Assembly (NCBI GenBank): GCA_964410665.1
Contig: CAYPIE010000001.1
Location: forward strand, 62,001-126,000
DNA length: 64,000 nt
Source of the DNA: CAYPIE01 sp964410665
GTDB taxonomy: Bacteria > Planctomycetota > Planctomycetia > Gemmatales > Gemmataceae
Direction of reading: 5' to 3'
Under the pieces are notes generated by a model. It saw only the letters and a list, made by a program, of their open reading frames with translations, ran no database searches and was not told the DNA's origin. Positions 44,046 to 53,326 of this stretch are shown in pieces. Within the stretch, counting starts at the first letter, position 1. Every line of letters starts with the position of its first letter. The position numbers were made by a program, and so were the translations under genes.

Positions 44046-44353
44046 CAGACCAGGTACGGGTATATGAGCTGCTCATGCCACGCGCGTGCAAAAAGGTTGC
44101 GGGTCACCCGGAACAACCAGGCGCGGAAGCATCCCTGCTGGTCGCTGGCCTCCCAGTTGGGGATGCGGCGCAGCACCGCTCGCAAGACTTCTTGGGTCAC
44201 ATCCTCGGCGTCGGCGTGATGCAGACGTTTCCGTCGAGCGAAGCGGTAGATGGCTGCTTCATAGATCGCGACGAATTCGCCCCACGCGGCCGAGTCGTCC
44301 AATTCCCGCAACCGAAGAATGAGACTGTGACGGGTTTCCGGTAAATCGCTCAT
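44045..44353 (-). CDS. ECF sigma factor, N-terminal part (region 2) as a separate ORF
   Basis: 102 residues: 'TRHSLILRLRELDDSAAWGEFVAIYEAAIYRFARRKRLHHADAEDVTQEVLRAVLRRI' and 'FRAWLFRVTRNLFARAW' cover region 2, which binds the -10 element and core polymerase. A full ECF factor would continue into region 4, which here sits in the -1 frame with a TGATG overlap. The region 2 frame would have to shift within 44048-44075, since the other frame has a stop just before. No promoter can be assigned with confidence. Confidence 0.7.
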   Translation of the reverse strand: MSDLPETRHSLILRLRELDDSAAWGEFVAIYEAAIYRFARRKRLHHADAEDVTQEVLRAVLRRIPNWEASDQQGCFRAWLFRVTRNLFARAWHEQLIYPYLV

Positions 44354-44570
44354 GCGGTCTCACTTCGCCACGAGGTTGTCGAGCACCAACGCTCGTCACC
44401 AGAATACTTCCGGGTACGGCAGATTTCTTACACGGAGAGAAGTGTTTTTCGCAAGAAAGTCAGCTGGGCGAGTTGTGTTCGTCCAGATTTGGCTACCATC
44501 TGAGAATGTGAAAGGAGCCTGGGCTCCGCAGCGCAGTTGGCAAAGCGTGCGCGCAGCTCGCGATCGCTCT

Positions 44571-46052
44571 TCACACGATAGGCAAGCCGATCCTCCGCTC
44601 GGAGTTGACCGCTGAGGAGTGCTGTTTGGGGAACGCGCACTCGATGCCCGTTCCGCCGATGCGATCTTCGGTAACGACTTCGCCATACAGGGTGAACGGC
44701 GAGGCATCGGCCACCGCTAGCTCGACCATCTGGCCGATCAGCCGGTCGTTGCCCTGGAAGACGACGATGTGGTCGGTCTCGGTGCGGCCGGTCAGCTGGC
44801 GCGGGCCAGGCTCCGTTTGCTTGGCGCCGGTCTTACTCGGGCCCTCGACCAGGACCCGGACCGTGCGGCCCACCCGCTGGCGGTGGTCGGCCAGGCTGTT
44901 CTCGGCCTGGATCGCCAACAGCTCGTTGTTGCGGCGTCGCTTCACCTCATCGGGTACATCATCGTCGAACCGTTGATCCGCCTTCGTGCCGGGGCGGGCG
45001 CTGTATTTGAAGATGAAGCTATTTTTAAACTTGGCGTCACGGACAAGGTCACAGGACTTCTGGAAGGATTCTTCGCTTTCGCCGCAGAAGCCAACGATGA
45101 AGTCGCTGCTAAAGGCAACCCCAGGGACCCGTTCGCGTGCTCGGTGCAGCATCTCCCAGTACTCGACGACCGTGTAGAGCCGCTTCATCCGCTTCAGCAT
45201 AAGGTCGCAGCCGGACTGGGCCGGGACGTGAAGGTACTTACTTGCTTTGGGCAGATCGCGGACCGCGTCGAGCAGGTCGTTGCTCATGTCCTTGGGGAAG
45301 TTGGTGACGAACTTGAGTCGCACGATGCCAGGGATGTCGTGGCAGCGTTCGAGCAAGTCACTTAGACGGGCGACGCGGCCATCCCCGAGCGGATAATGAT
45401 AGCTGTTGACCGTCTGTCCAAGGAAGGTGATCTCCTTACAGCCCTCGGCGGCCAGTTGCCGCACTTCGGCGACGATGTGATCGGGGTGGCGGCTTTGTTC
45501 GGGGCCGCGGACGCTTGGTACGATGCAGTAGGTGCAGAACTTGTCACAGCCAATCTGGATGCGGACGAAGGCCTGGAACGGGGATGGCCGCATCGACGGG
45601 TCGCGCATCGGGTCATAGCTCTCGAAGCTACGTTCGACTTCGTCACGACTGGCGTCTTTGCGACCTAGACTCACGGCCAGTTGGACTTTACCAGTCGTCT
45701 TAACTTCGTCGATGAGCTCCGGGAGTCGAGACAACTGGCCGGTGCCGCAGATGATGTCGACAATCGGGGCACGGCGGCGAATCGCCAATTGATCTTTCTG
45801 GGCCATGCAACCTAGCACGCCGATAATCTTGTCGGGGTAGTGCTTCTTGTGGCCAACCAAGCGGCCCAAGGCGGAATAAATCTTGTCTTCGGCGTGCTGA
45901 CGAACGCTACAGGTGTTGAACAGGATAACGTCGGCGTCGCGGGCCTCATCGGTGAGCTCGTAGCCTTGTTTGCGCAACGCACCGATCACCAGCTCGCTAT
46001 CGAGCACATTCATCTGACAGCCAACGGTTTCGATGAAAACTTTCCTGTTCAT
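44571..46052 (-). CDS. miaB: tRNA-2-methylthio-N6-dimethylallyladenosine synthase
   Basis: 493 residues from ATG 46052. MiaB is a radical-SAM enzyme that adds a methylthio group to i6A37 of tRNAs reading UNN codons. The N-terminal UPF0004 domain holds the auxiliary Fe-S cysteines in 'ETVGCQMNVLDSEL', 'FNTCSVR' and 'GVLGCMAQ'. The radical SAM motif is 'CDKFCTYCIVPSVRGPEQSR'. A TRAM domain lies near the end ('GRTVRVLVEGPSK', 'IVVFQGNDRLIGQMVELAV'). The frame is open upstream, but the conserved start is at 46052. Confidence 0.95.
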   Translation of the reverse strand: MNRKVFIETVGCQMNVLDSELVIGALRKQGYELTDEARDADVILFNTCSVRQHAEDKIYSALGRLVGHKKHYPDKIIGVLGCMAQKDQLAIRRRAPIVDIICGTGQLSRLPELIDEVKTTGKVQLAVSLGRKDASRDEVERSFESYDPMRDPSMRPSPFQAFVRIQIGCDKFCTYCIVPSVRGPEQSRHPDHIVAEVRQLAAEGCKEITFLGQTVNSYHYPLGDGRVARLSDLLERCHDIPGIVRLKFVTNFPKDMSNDLLDAVRDLPKASKYLHVPAQSGCDLMLKRMKRLYTVVEYWEMLHRARERVPGVAFSSDFIVGFCGESEESFQKSCDLVRDAKFKNSFIFKYSARPGTKADQRFDDDVPDEVKRRRNNELLAIQAENSLADHRQRVGRTVRVLVEGPSKTGAKQTEPGPRQLTGRTETDHIVVFQGNDRLIGQMVELAVADASPFTLYGEVVTEDRIGGTGIECAFPKQHSSAVNSERRIGLPIV

Positions 46053-46176
46053 AAGTTTATAGTGTATGCATCTCGTTGATCGGTGGCGATGGCCGCACTC
46101 GTCCATCCGAGCGAGGTTGGTGATGGCTGCCTCGGCCGAGCTCAAACCAGGAATTCCACAAACCGAGTGGGGCGAT

Positions 46177-47559
46177 TCAGTGGACGCGGAGCCGGGCCCA
46201 GTAGCCACCGTCGGCCGGTTGCCCGGGCAAGGTGGTTTGTTCAGTCTCCAGCTGGAGACGGGGTAGCTCTTGTAGGACGGCTCGCACTACTCCCTGATTC
46301 TCTTCTTGCTCCATACTACAGGTCGAATAGACTAAGACTCCCCCGGGGCCAAGGCGATCCACAACTTGGTGGATAAGCCGCATTTGCAGCTGGACCAGAT
46401 GGGAGATCTCACGCTCTCGGAGGCGTTCGCGGACCTCGGGCCGACGGCCGAGCACGCCGGTGTTGCTGCACGGGACATCCAACAGGATGGCATCGAACGG
46501 TCCGGAGGGCAAGCTGCCTTGATCTTCCTGGGAAAGTAGATGCGACTGAACCATGTCAATGCCCAAGCGTCGGCACAGTTGTTGTAGCGTGTTTAAGCGG
46601 TTTTGTGCAAGATCACAGGCGACGATGCTCCCTTGGTTGCCCATCCTCTCAGCCAAATGGCTGGTTTTGCCGCCTGGAGCTGCACACAAGTCCAGGATGC
46701 GTTGCCCAGGTTTTGGGTCCAGGGCATCGGCTACTTGCATGGCCGTCAAATCCTGCACACAAAAGTGGCCTTCGGCATACCCTGGCAAGCTGCGGATCGG
46801 TCGACGGTCCTGCAAGCGGATACTATCCGGATGCTCACCAAAGCTGCAAGGGATCCCAGCTGCGGTGAAGGCGGCCAGCAGCGCCTCCCGTGTTGTTCGC
46901 AACCGGTTTACCCGCAGCCAGATCGTTGGCGGATGATTAAACCAGTGTCCCAGACGTAGACATTCATCGAAACCCAGGCGATGCAGCCACCGCGAGGCGA
47001 GCCAGTCCGGCCAGGAGAATGCAGTGGCCAAATACCCTGCGGGATCGAGATCGGGTGGAGGAAACACCGATTGGCTCAGCACACGGTACACTCCCGGTTG
47101 CCGCGGCAAGGAATCCGCACTGGGTGTGGGCATGCTGGTCGATGTGACCAGTTCGCTCACCCGGCGCAGAAGCCCGTTGACAAACCCGACCACGCGGGGA
47201 AATTCCGCTCGAATCAACTCCACCGTTTCGTAGACTGCTGCGTGCGCGGGCACATGATCCAGGTAGGCGAGCTGATACGCCCCCAGCCGCAATGCCTCAC
47301 GGATTGGTGGATCGATCGGGCGGTTTCCCCGGCGAAAGGGCTCGATCATGGCATCGAGCGAGCGACGATGCCGGAGCACGCCAAAAACCAACTCTGTGAG
47401 TAGACGCCGTTCGGGGTCGAGGATGGGCAAGGGGTTTAGCGTACGTTCGATCAGCTCGTTGGCATAGCCGGCCTGAGCACGATGCTCACGCAGGATTTGC
47501 CAGGCAAGTCGGCGGGCGGTTGGGATACGTGGTTGCTTGGGTGGCCGTGGTGCTGTCAT
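46177..47559 (-). CDS. rsmB: 16S rRNA (cytosine-967-C5)-methyltransferase
   Basis: 460 residues. An N-terminal NusB-like domain ('ARRLAWQILREHRAQAGYANELIERTL', 'VYETVELIRAEFPRVVGFVNGLLRRV') precedes the methyltransferase: 'ILDLCAAPGGKTSHLAERMG' (SAM motif I), 'FDAILLDVPCSNTGVLGRRPEVR' (catalytic PC motif) and 'YSTCSMEQEENQGVV' (TC motif). Both catalytic cysteines are present. The ATG at 47559 overlaps the fmt stop as ATGA. def-fmt-rsmB is a common bacterial order. Confidence 0.94.
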   Translation of the reverse strand: MTAPRPPKQPRIPTARRLAWQILREHRAQAGYANELIERTLNPLPILDPERRLLTELVFGVLRHRRSLDAMIEPFRRGNRPIDPPIREALRLGAYQLAYLDHVPAHAAVYETVELIRAEFPRVVGFVNGLLRRVSELVTSTSMPTPSADSLPRQPGVYRVLSQSVFPPPDLDPAGYLATAFSWPDWLASRWLHRLGFDECLRLGHWFNHPPTIWLRVNRLRTTREALLAAFTAAGIPCSFGEHPDSIRLQDRRPIRSLPGYAEGHFCVQDLTAMQVADALDPKPGQRILDLCAAPGGKTSHLAERMGNQGSIVACDLAQNRLNTLQQLCRRLGIDMVQSHLLSQEDQGSLPSGPFDAILLDVPCSNTGVLGRRPEVRERLREREISHLVQLQMRLIHQVVDRLGPGGVLVYSTCSMEQEENQGVVRAVLQELPRLQLETEQTTLPGQPADGGYWARLRVH

Positions 47560-48578
47560 GCAAGAATTTCCGAACCGAATCGATCGCCGGGCTCGATGGC
47601 TTGGCCACGTAGATAGTCGCGGGTGGGCATGCGTCGTTTGCCAGCTGGCTGCACTTCGAGAATCTCCACCAAGGTCGACTCCCCAGTGTGCACTAGAAGC
47701 CGTTGGTCGGCTTCTCGATGCGCGGCCACCTGCCCCGCTAAAGGCGCTTCGCAAACGGATTGGGGCAAGCCAGCCAAGGGATGAGCCTCCAAGATCAACA
47801 ATCGGGTTGGTGGCTTGTTGCCCAGGCGGCGGTGCCAGAAGGTATAGGGGCTCGGCCAGGGCTGCATGGCCCGGATTTGGCGGCAAACCTGCTCGGCGGT
47901 GTTCGACCAGTCGATTAAGCCATGCTGCTTGCTAAGCTTCGGGGCCCGGGTGACCTGCGCCGGATCCTGAGGCTGCCCACAGACCGGACCCTCGTGGAAT
48001 CGCTCGATCACCTCGGTGGCCAGACGAGCACCGAGTATCGCCAGGCGTCCTTCGAGTTCTCCCGCGGTTTCCTCGGCTCCAATCGAGATCGCCTCTTGAG
48101 CCAGCATGTCCCCAGCATCTAGCCCTGCGGACATCCGGATGATGGTCACCCCAGTCTTGTGCTCGCCGTGGTAGATGGCCCAGTTAATCGGCGCGGCCCC
48201 GCGATATTTGGGGAGCAGGGAGGCATGCACGTTGATGGCACCCAAATTCGGGACGGCCAGCACTTCGGGGGAGAGAATCTGGCCATAAGCAGCCACCACT
48301 AGTAAGTCTGGATGCAACCCGCTGAGCAGTGACACTCCTTCAGGAGTGTTGATGCGTTCGGGTTGATACACGGGCATCGCATGTTCACGGGCGATCTCTT
48401 TCATGCCTTTGCCGATCTGACGGGTCGAGCCGCGCTGGGCCCCAAGGGCGCGATCGGGTTGCGTAAACACCCCAACTACTGGATCAGGACCCGTGAGTAG
48501 GCGTTCAAGGGTCGGCTCCGCAAACAGGCCGGTGCCCATCATGACCAGGCGTAGGGGTCGGGTGCCATCCACAGGCAT
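47556..48578 (-). CDS. fmt: Methionyl-tRNA formyltransferase
   Basis: 340 residues from ATG 48578; a TTG at 48599 would add seven. 'LVMMGTGLFAEPTLERLL' opens the Rossmann fold, 'GAINVHASLLPKYRGAAPINWAI' contains the catalytic Asn-His region and substrate loop, and 'ARVTRAPKLSKQHGLIDWSN'-like sequence ('APKLSKQHGLIDWS') is the family hinge. It formylates initiator Met-tRNA for translation start. The N-terminal motif usually reads FMGTPEF; TGLF here is a conservative variant. Its neighbour is def, which removes the same formyl group. Confidence 0.93.
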   Translation of the reverse strand: MPVDGTRPLRLVMMGTGLFAEPTLERLLTGPDPVVGVFTQPDRALGAQRGSTRQIGKGMKEIAREHAMPVYQPERINTPEGVSLLSGLHPDLLVVAAYGQILSPEVLAVPNLGAINVHASLLPKYRGAAPINWAIYHGEHKTGVTIIRMSAGLDAGDMLAQEAISIGAEETAGELEGRLAILGARLATEVIERFHEGPVCGQPQDPAQVTRAPKLSKQHGLIDWSNTAEQVCRQIRAMQPWPSPYTFWHRRLGNKPPTRLLILEAHPLAGLPQSVCEAPLAGQVAAHREADQRLLVHTGESTLVEILEVQPAGKRRMPTRDYLRGQAIEPGDRFGSEILA

Positions 48579-48621
48579 CGGGGTGTTCGAGTTCTCCAAG
48601 TTGGCGTCGTTAAGAGATCGT

Positions 48622-49173
48622 TTAAAGCTTGGCTTCTAGGTCGGCGGGAAGATCGCCACGTTCCTTCGCGCGAGCAAAGTTTTCCTGAAATTCTTTTAGG
48701 GTTTTACGGCTATTCATTCGGCCGACCATGCTCATTTTATCGATAAACAAGACACCGTTGAGATGGTCGATCTCGTGCTGCCAAAGTCGCGCGGCCAGAT
48801 CGCTCGCGACCATCTCGAAGAGCTCCCCTTTGAGATTATACGCTTGGACCCGGATGGTTTTCGCCCGTCGCACCTTCTGATACAGATCCGGAAAGCTCAG
48901 GCAACCTTCGGTCTCCTCGATGCTGCCTTTCTGCTCGAGGATAATCGGGTTGATAGCGATGCACTCCTGATCCTTGTTATTGGCATCTCCCTCAAAGTTC
49001 ATCACGATGAGACGAGTTCCTTGAGCGACTTGAGGCGCGGCCAGGCCCAGACCATTGTGCGTGTACATTAGGTCCAGCATCTGACTGGCAAGGGTTTGTA
49101 GTTCCTTGTCAATGAGTTTTACCGGCTCTGCCCGTGCACGCAGGGCAGGGTGAGGATACTTAACAATTTTCAT
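48622..49173 (-). CDS. def: Peptide deformylase
   Basis: 183 residues. The three family motifs are present: 'GLGLAAPQV', 'EGCLSFP' (metal Cys) and 'QHEIDHLNGVLF' (HExxH). It takes the formyl group off nascent proteins. The start at 49173 encodes the usual 'MKIVKYPHPALRARAEPV'. The C-terminal extension of about 15 charged residues is normal for the family. It lies 43 nt upstream of fmt. Confidence 0.96.
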   Translation of the reverse strand: MKIVKYPHPALRARAEPVKLIDKELQTLASQMLDLMYTHNGLGLAAPQVAQGTRLIVMNFEGDANNKDQECIAINPIILEQKGSIEETEGCLSFPDLYQKVRRAKTIRVQAYNLKGELFEMVASDLAARLWQHEIDHLNGVLFIDKMSMVGRMNSRKTLKEFQENFARAKERGDLPADLEAKL

Positions 49174-49359
49174 GCAACGACCGGCTAGAGAGATGCCCGA
49201 TTGGTGGTTCGCTTACGACATCGAAGATATTGTACCGTATGTGCGAGTTCAGGACCAATGGACCTGCGGGGTGAGAACGAAGGACCACGGAGAGCTTCGA
49301 CACCCAGCAGGCAACGAGGGGAACGGGGGGCAGTTCAAAGCCGCCCGCTTGGTTCCGCC

Positions 49360-49974
49360 TCAAGACGATTTGTTGGCATCTTCGGATTGGGCTTTGTCCG
49401 GTTCGTGTTCCGCAGAGGCTTTCGGTTCTTCGGGCTTGTCTTCCTCGGTGGAAGGGCTGTCCGAAGCTGGCGCTGACGTCTCCGCAACGGGCTCTTCGGA
49501 GGTAGCTTCGTTGCGAATCTCTGGAGTGGCTTCCTGAGCCGCCGGCGTTTCCTCTGGTTCCAGTGCGGGAGCAGGTGCAGCAGGCTCTTCACGCCGGGCC
49601 ATAAACTTTTGCTCGCCTTCCTTGAGCAGCTCTAAAAAGGCGGTTTCACCCGCATCGCCAAGCCTGCGCTCATGTCGCTTAATGATGCGGGTATAACCAC
49701 CGGCTCGGTCATGAAAGCGTGGGGCGATCTCATCAAAAAGGAGTTTGATGATCGCGGGGTCCGGCAGTCGTTGGATGGCCAGACGTCGATGATGTAAGGT
49801 CCCTTTTTTGGCCAGGGTGATCAGCTTCTCGACGAATGGGCGTACTTCCTTGGCCTTGGCCAAGGTGGTGATAATCCGGCCATGTTCAAACAACGCCCGC
49901 GATAGATTACGCTTCAGCGCCAGTTGATGCGCGGGACTACGGCCAAGGGTGCGGCCAACACGACGGTGCTTCAT
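49360..49974 (-). CDS. rplQ: 50S ribosomal protein L17 with long acidic tail
   Basis: 204 residues. The core, to about residue 120, is standard L17: 'MKHRRVGRTLGRSPAHQLALKRNL', 'LEHGRIITTLAKAKE'-type segment and 'GGYTRIIKRHERRLGDAGETAFLELL'. The last ~80 residues are an added Glu/Pro/Ala/Ser-rich, low-complexity tail that E. coli L17 (127 residues) lacks. It is the last gene of the alpha operon, after rpoA. Confidence 0.93.
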   Translation of the reverse strand: MKHRRVGRTLGRSPAHQLALKRNLSRALFEHGRIITTLAKAKEVRPFVEKLITLAKKGTLHHRRLAIQRLPDPAIIKLLFDEIAPRFHDRAGGYTRIIKRHERRLGDAGETAFLELLKEGEQKFMARREEPAAPAPALEPEETPAAQEATPEIRNEATSEEPVAETSAPASDSPSTEEDKPEEPKASAEHEPDKAQSEDANKSS

Positions 49975-50021
49975 GACGCAAACTCCGATGCCTGCTGCTA
50001 GATGGGCAGGCGGACTGAGGC

Positions 50022-51023
50022 TTAGCGACGGGCCGAGCCGAGCTTCATTCCCAAGCTCAGGCCGCGTTCAATCAACTTCTGTTTGACTTCTCGTAAGGTC
50101 GTTTCGCCAAAGTTCCGGACCTCGAGCAATTCTTCGTCGGTTCGAATCACCAGATCACGGACGGTGGTAATTCCCTCGGATTCCAAGCAGTTGGTAGCGC
50201 GAACCGAGAGCTCTAACTCAGCCAAGCTCATATTGAGTTGTCGTTCGAGGTCAGCATCGACAATGATCGTCGCGGCATTCGGATTGGCCAGCGACTCTTC
50301 GAGCGGCATCTCCGGCCCGGGCTCCGAGTATTGGATAAATGGGTTTAGGTGCTTGCGAAGGATCTTTGCAGCTTCGACCAGAGCCATCTGCGGGCTGATC
50401 GTGCCGTTGGTCCAGATCTCCAGCACCAGGCGATCGTAGTTGGTCTTCTGACCAACACGGGTGTCCTCGATCTCATACTTGACCCGCCACACCGGTGAAT
50501 AATCGGCATCGACGGGGATCACGCCGATCTCACGTTCCTTGATGGTACGCTCTTCCGTGGTTTCATAGCCACGGCCATTATCCACGGTCATCTCGATGAC
50601 AAACGGGACATCATCGGTCAGCGTCGCCACAATATGATCGGGATTAATGATTTCAATCGACTCATCGTGGATGATGTCGGCGGCTTTGACTAAGCCTTTC
50701 TCGTGGCGGTCAATGCGGATCATCCGAGGTTCATTTGACAGGTTCTTGACGACCAGACTCTTGATGTTCAGGATAATCTGGGTCACATCTTCGATGACCC
50801 CAGGAATGGTCATAATCTCATGCTGAACGCCCTGGATTTTGACCTGAGTGACGGAACTCCCCTCAAGACTCGAAAGCAAGATACGCCGCAAACTGTTGCC
50901 GACCGTAACGCCAAAACCGCGTTCGAAGGGCTCGGCAATGAATTTGCCGTAAGTATCGGACAACGTGCTGCGGTCTGCGACCACACGCGTGGGCAATTCT
51001 AATCCACGCCAGCGGATGCGCAT
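50022..51023 (-). CDS. rpoA: DNA-directed RNA polymerase alpha subunit
   Basis: 333 residues from ATG 51023. The N-terminal domain ('FAEPFERGFGVTVGNSLRRILLSSLEGSSVTQVKIQGV') handles dimerisation and beta contact, and the C-terminal domain ('ELELSVRATNCLESEGITTVRDLVIRTDEELLEVRNFGETTLREVKQKL') binds UP elements and activators. Length and order are normal. The region upstream encodes an open extension that is not conserved and is not used. It sits between rpsD and rplQ as in most bacteria. Confidence 0.96.
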   Translation of the reverse strand: MRIRWRGLELPTRVVADRSTLSDTYGKFIAEPFERGFGVTVGNSLRRILLSSLEGSSVTQVKIQGVQHEIMTIPGVIEDVTQIILNIKSLVVKNLSNEPRMIRIDRHEKGLVKAADIIHDESIEIINPDHIVATLTDDVPFVIEMTVDNGRGYETTEERTIKEREIGVIPVDADYSPVWRVKYEIEDTRVGQKTNYDRLVLEIWTNGTISPQMALVEAAKILRKHLNPFIQYSEPGPEMPLEESLANPNAATIIVDADLERQLNMSLAELELSVRATNCLESEGITTVRDLVIRTDEELLEVRNFGETTLREVKQKLIERGLSLGMKLGSARR

Positions 51024-51161
51024 AAATACTACCCTCCTGGGGATATCGATAAGAATGCTTGGCTCCCCATCCCCCTGGGAACCGAAGGCTCGGCTGCCCT
51101 GGGGTGGCAGGACCACGATCCCAGGGAGCACAGCATCAATGCATTGAGGGCGGAGAGCGTC

Positions 51162-51797
51162 TTAGCGGGTGGCGATTTCAATGATTAGCTGTTCGCGAAT
51201 CTCCGCAATATTGGGGTCCACATCGCCTCGGGTAGGAATGCGGATCATGCGGCCTTCGGGACGATCGCCGGGGGTTAATTCAAGGAAGTCGGGCACGTTG
51301 GGGGCAGCGTCTTTCATCGCCATATTGATCAGTTGTAGACTACCAGGACGATTCTTAACCTTGATGCGATCGCCTGGCTTGAGAAAACGGCTGGGGACAT
51401 TACACAAGTAATCGTTGACAAGAATATGGCCATGAGCAATAACCTGCCGTGCACCCTTACGTGACGAGGCAAAGCCCAGGCGATGAATAACATTGTCCAG
51501 CCGGCGCTCCAACAGACTTAGCAATTCTTCGCCGGTATTCTCGGGAGCCCGGGTGGCAATGCTGAAGTAGCGGCGAAACTGACGTTCTAACACGCCATAG
51601 AAAAACTTCAATTTCTGCTTTTCCCGGAGGCGGATGCCGTATTCACTCACTTTGCTCCGTCGATAACCATGCATCCCGGGTGGGACAGCTTCTTTCTCGA
51701 TCGGACACTTGTTAGAGTGACAGCGACTACCCTTGAGGAACAGTTTCATCTGTTCTCGACGACACCGCTTGCAGGATGGATCAGTGTAACGTGCCAT
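51162..51797 (-). CDS. rpsD: 30S ribosomal protein S4 (zinc-binding form)
   Basis: 211 residues. The N-terminus keeps four cysteines (C9, C12, C26, C31 in 'DPSCKRCRREQMKLFLKGSRCHSNKC'), the zinc-binding version. The S4 RNA-binding domain is 'RLDNVIHRLGFASSRKGARQVIAHGHILVNDYLCNVPS'. S4 starts 30S assembly and often represses its own operon. An intrinsic terminator lies between it and rpsK, so it may have its own promoter. Confidence 0.96.
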   Translation of the reverse strand: MARYTDPSCKRCRREQMKLFLKGSRCHSNKCPIEKEAVPPGMHGYRRSKVSEYGIRLREKQKLKFFYGVLERQFRRYFSIATRAPENTGEELLSLLERRLDNVIHRLGFASSRKGARQVIAHGHILVNDYLCNVPSRFLKPGDRIKVKNRPGSLQLINMAMKDAAPNVPDFLELTPGDRPEGRMIRIPTRGDVDPNIAEIREQLIIEIATR

Positions 51798-51907
51798 ACT
51801 TTCCTAAGATCAATTGCTAGGGTGCGTTCCCACAGCCAATCTACCACGAAACGATTTAGGATTGCTCGGCCGGGATAAAGGCCCAGGAGTAATCCCTACC
51901 ATCGATG

Positions 51908-51941
51908 AAAAAGTCCCGCCGACAGTACTGAATCGGCGGGA
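51908..51941 (-). terminator. Intrinsic terminator between rpsK and rpsD
   Basis: On the minus strand a 9-bp stem, tcccgccga/tcggcggga (51941-51933 and 51922-51914), closes a 10-nt loop and is followed by 'ctttttc'. It lies 71 nt after the rpsK stop and 110 nt before rpsD. This splits the alpha operon unless read through. Confidence 0.75.
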
Positions 51942-52012
51942 ACTTGGTGCCTAGCACATCCGACCAAATCCGACAGACAATTGCCAACTCCTGGCCACTG
52001 TCGCTGGGCAAA

Positions 52013-52393
52013 TTAGACGCGACGCTTCTTGGGTGGTCGACAGCCATTGTGTGGAAGGGGGGTGACGTCCTCAATCATTTTGATGGTCAAGCCCGATCCC
52101 TGGAGTGCAGTAATCGCCGATTCTCGCCCGGCACCTGGGCCCTTAACCTTGACATCGATCTCTTTCAGACCATATTTCGTCGCTTTGCCCGCGGCATCTT
52201 CCGCAGCTCGCTGTGCGGCAAACGGCGTGCTTTTCCGGCTGCCCTTGAAGCCCACACTCCCAGCCGAAGCAAACGTGAGCGTATCCCCATTGGTGTCGGT
52301 AATCGTGACGATCGTATTGTTGAAGGTCGAGTAGATGTGAGCAACGCCTCGGCTCACATTACGACGCTGTTTCCTTTTCTTGACCTTGGCCAC
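52013..52393 (-). CDS. rpsK: 30S ribosomal protein S11
   Basis: 126 residues. 'GVAHIYSTFNNTIVTITDTNGDTLTFASAGSVGFKGSRKSTPFAAQ' and the C-terminal 'IKMIEDVTPLPHNGCRPPKKRRV' are the S11 signatures. It lies in the 30S platform near the mRNA exit site. Length is normal. It follows rpsM after 173 nt, and a terminator follows it. Confidence 0.96.
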   Translation of the reverse strand: MAKVKKRKQRRNVSRGVAHIYSTFNNTIVTITDTNGDTLTFASAGSVGFKGSRKSTPFAAQRAAEDAAGKATKYGLKEIDVKVKGPGAGRESAITALQGSGLTIKMIEDVTPLPHNGCRPPKKRRV

Positions 52394-52566
52394 GTTGCAA
52401 AGTCCTCAGATCCAAGGGCTTCACTGGGTACTCGTGATCAACTGAATGATCCAGGTATCCAGTACCCGCGAACGAATCAGTAACTCGATGGATTCTTGGG
52501 TTGCTCGCACCCAGCCGAATGGTCGCGGGTCAGAGCCGGACACCATGAGGGCCAGTGTGCTCGAGC

Positions 52567-52950
52567 TTAGCGCATGTCCTTGACGCCCTTCTTGCCCGCG
52601 ACAGTCTTGCGTGGGCCTTTCCGCGTACGAGCATTGGTCTTGGTCCGTTGTCCGTGTACGGGCAGACCTCGACGATGACGGACACCCCTTAAGCAGCCAA
52701 TCTCCCGTAGTCGGGCGATATTCTGGTTCGTTTGACGCCGCAGAGTCCCCTCAACCACGTAGTCACGATCGAGTAATTGCTGGATGCGGCTCAGTTCATC
52801 TTCATTCAGGTCTCGAGCCTTGCGCGTAGGATCGATCCCCAGTTCCTCACATAGTTTCAGGGCGAGTGCAGGGCCGATCCCCTCGAGGTATCGAAGGGCA
52901 ATGAACATTTGCTTATCACTAGGGATGTCGCGACCCTGGATACGCGGCAT
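52567..52950 (-). CDS. rpsM: 30S ribosomal protein S13
   Basis: 127 residues. 'RIQGRDIPSDKQMFIALRYLEGIGPALALKLCEELGID' and the C-terminal 'RHRRGLPVHGQRTKTNARTRKGPRK' are the S13 signatures. It forms part of the 30S head and the bridge to the 50S subunit. It follows rpmJ in the usual order, with a 167-nt spacer. Confidence 0.96.
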   Translation of the reverse strand: MPRIQGRDIPSDKQMFIALRYLEGIGPALALKLCEELGIDPTRKARDLNEDELSRIQQLLDRDYVVEGTLRRQTNQNIARLREIGCLRGVRHRRGLPVHGQRTKTNARTRKGPRKTVAGKKGVKDMR

Positions 52951-53117
52951 AGATTAACTCCCGCACTCAATCAAGCAATGACCAGCCCTGAGCAACAACA
53001 GGTGAGAATTACTATTTGAGAATTTCTTTTCAGGTGCAAAGAAGTCGGGGGGAGACTAAGGCAAGCAATTCGCTCTCAAGTAACTCCCACATGCGCTTTG
53101 CACCCAGCGACGGTGGT

Positions 53118-53231
53118 TTACCCTTGCCGCTGCTTGTGTCGAGGGTTCTCACAGATAATCCGGAGCTGCCCTTTGCGTTTGATCAGTTTACACTTCTCGC
53201 AAATACGTTTGACGCTTGAACGTACTTTCAT
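53118..53231 (-). CDS. rpmJ: 50S ribosomal protein L36 (zinc-binding form)
   Basis: 37 residues: starts 'MKVRSSVKRICEKCK' and ends 'CENPRHKQRQG', giving the C-x2-C-x12-C-x4-H zinc site. The open frame upstream is non-conserved. The gene is 95 nt downstream of map; infA, normally between them, is absent. Confidence 0.96.
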   Translation of the reverse strand: MKVRSSVKRICEKCKLIKRKGQLRIICENPRHKQRQG

Positions 53232-53326
53232 TGTCATCTCCTTCCCATCTATCCATGGAGGGTTCGCGTGGGATGGGAAATTATGAGTATAGCGGCTTGA
53301 AGGCTTCCGACAAGAGGAATGCCCCG

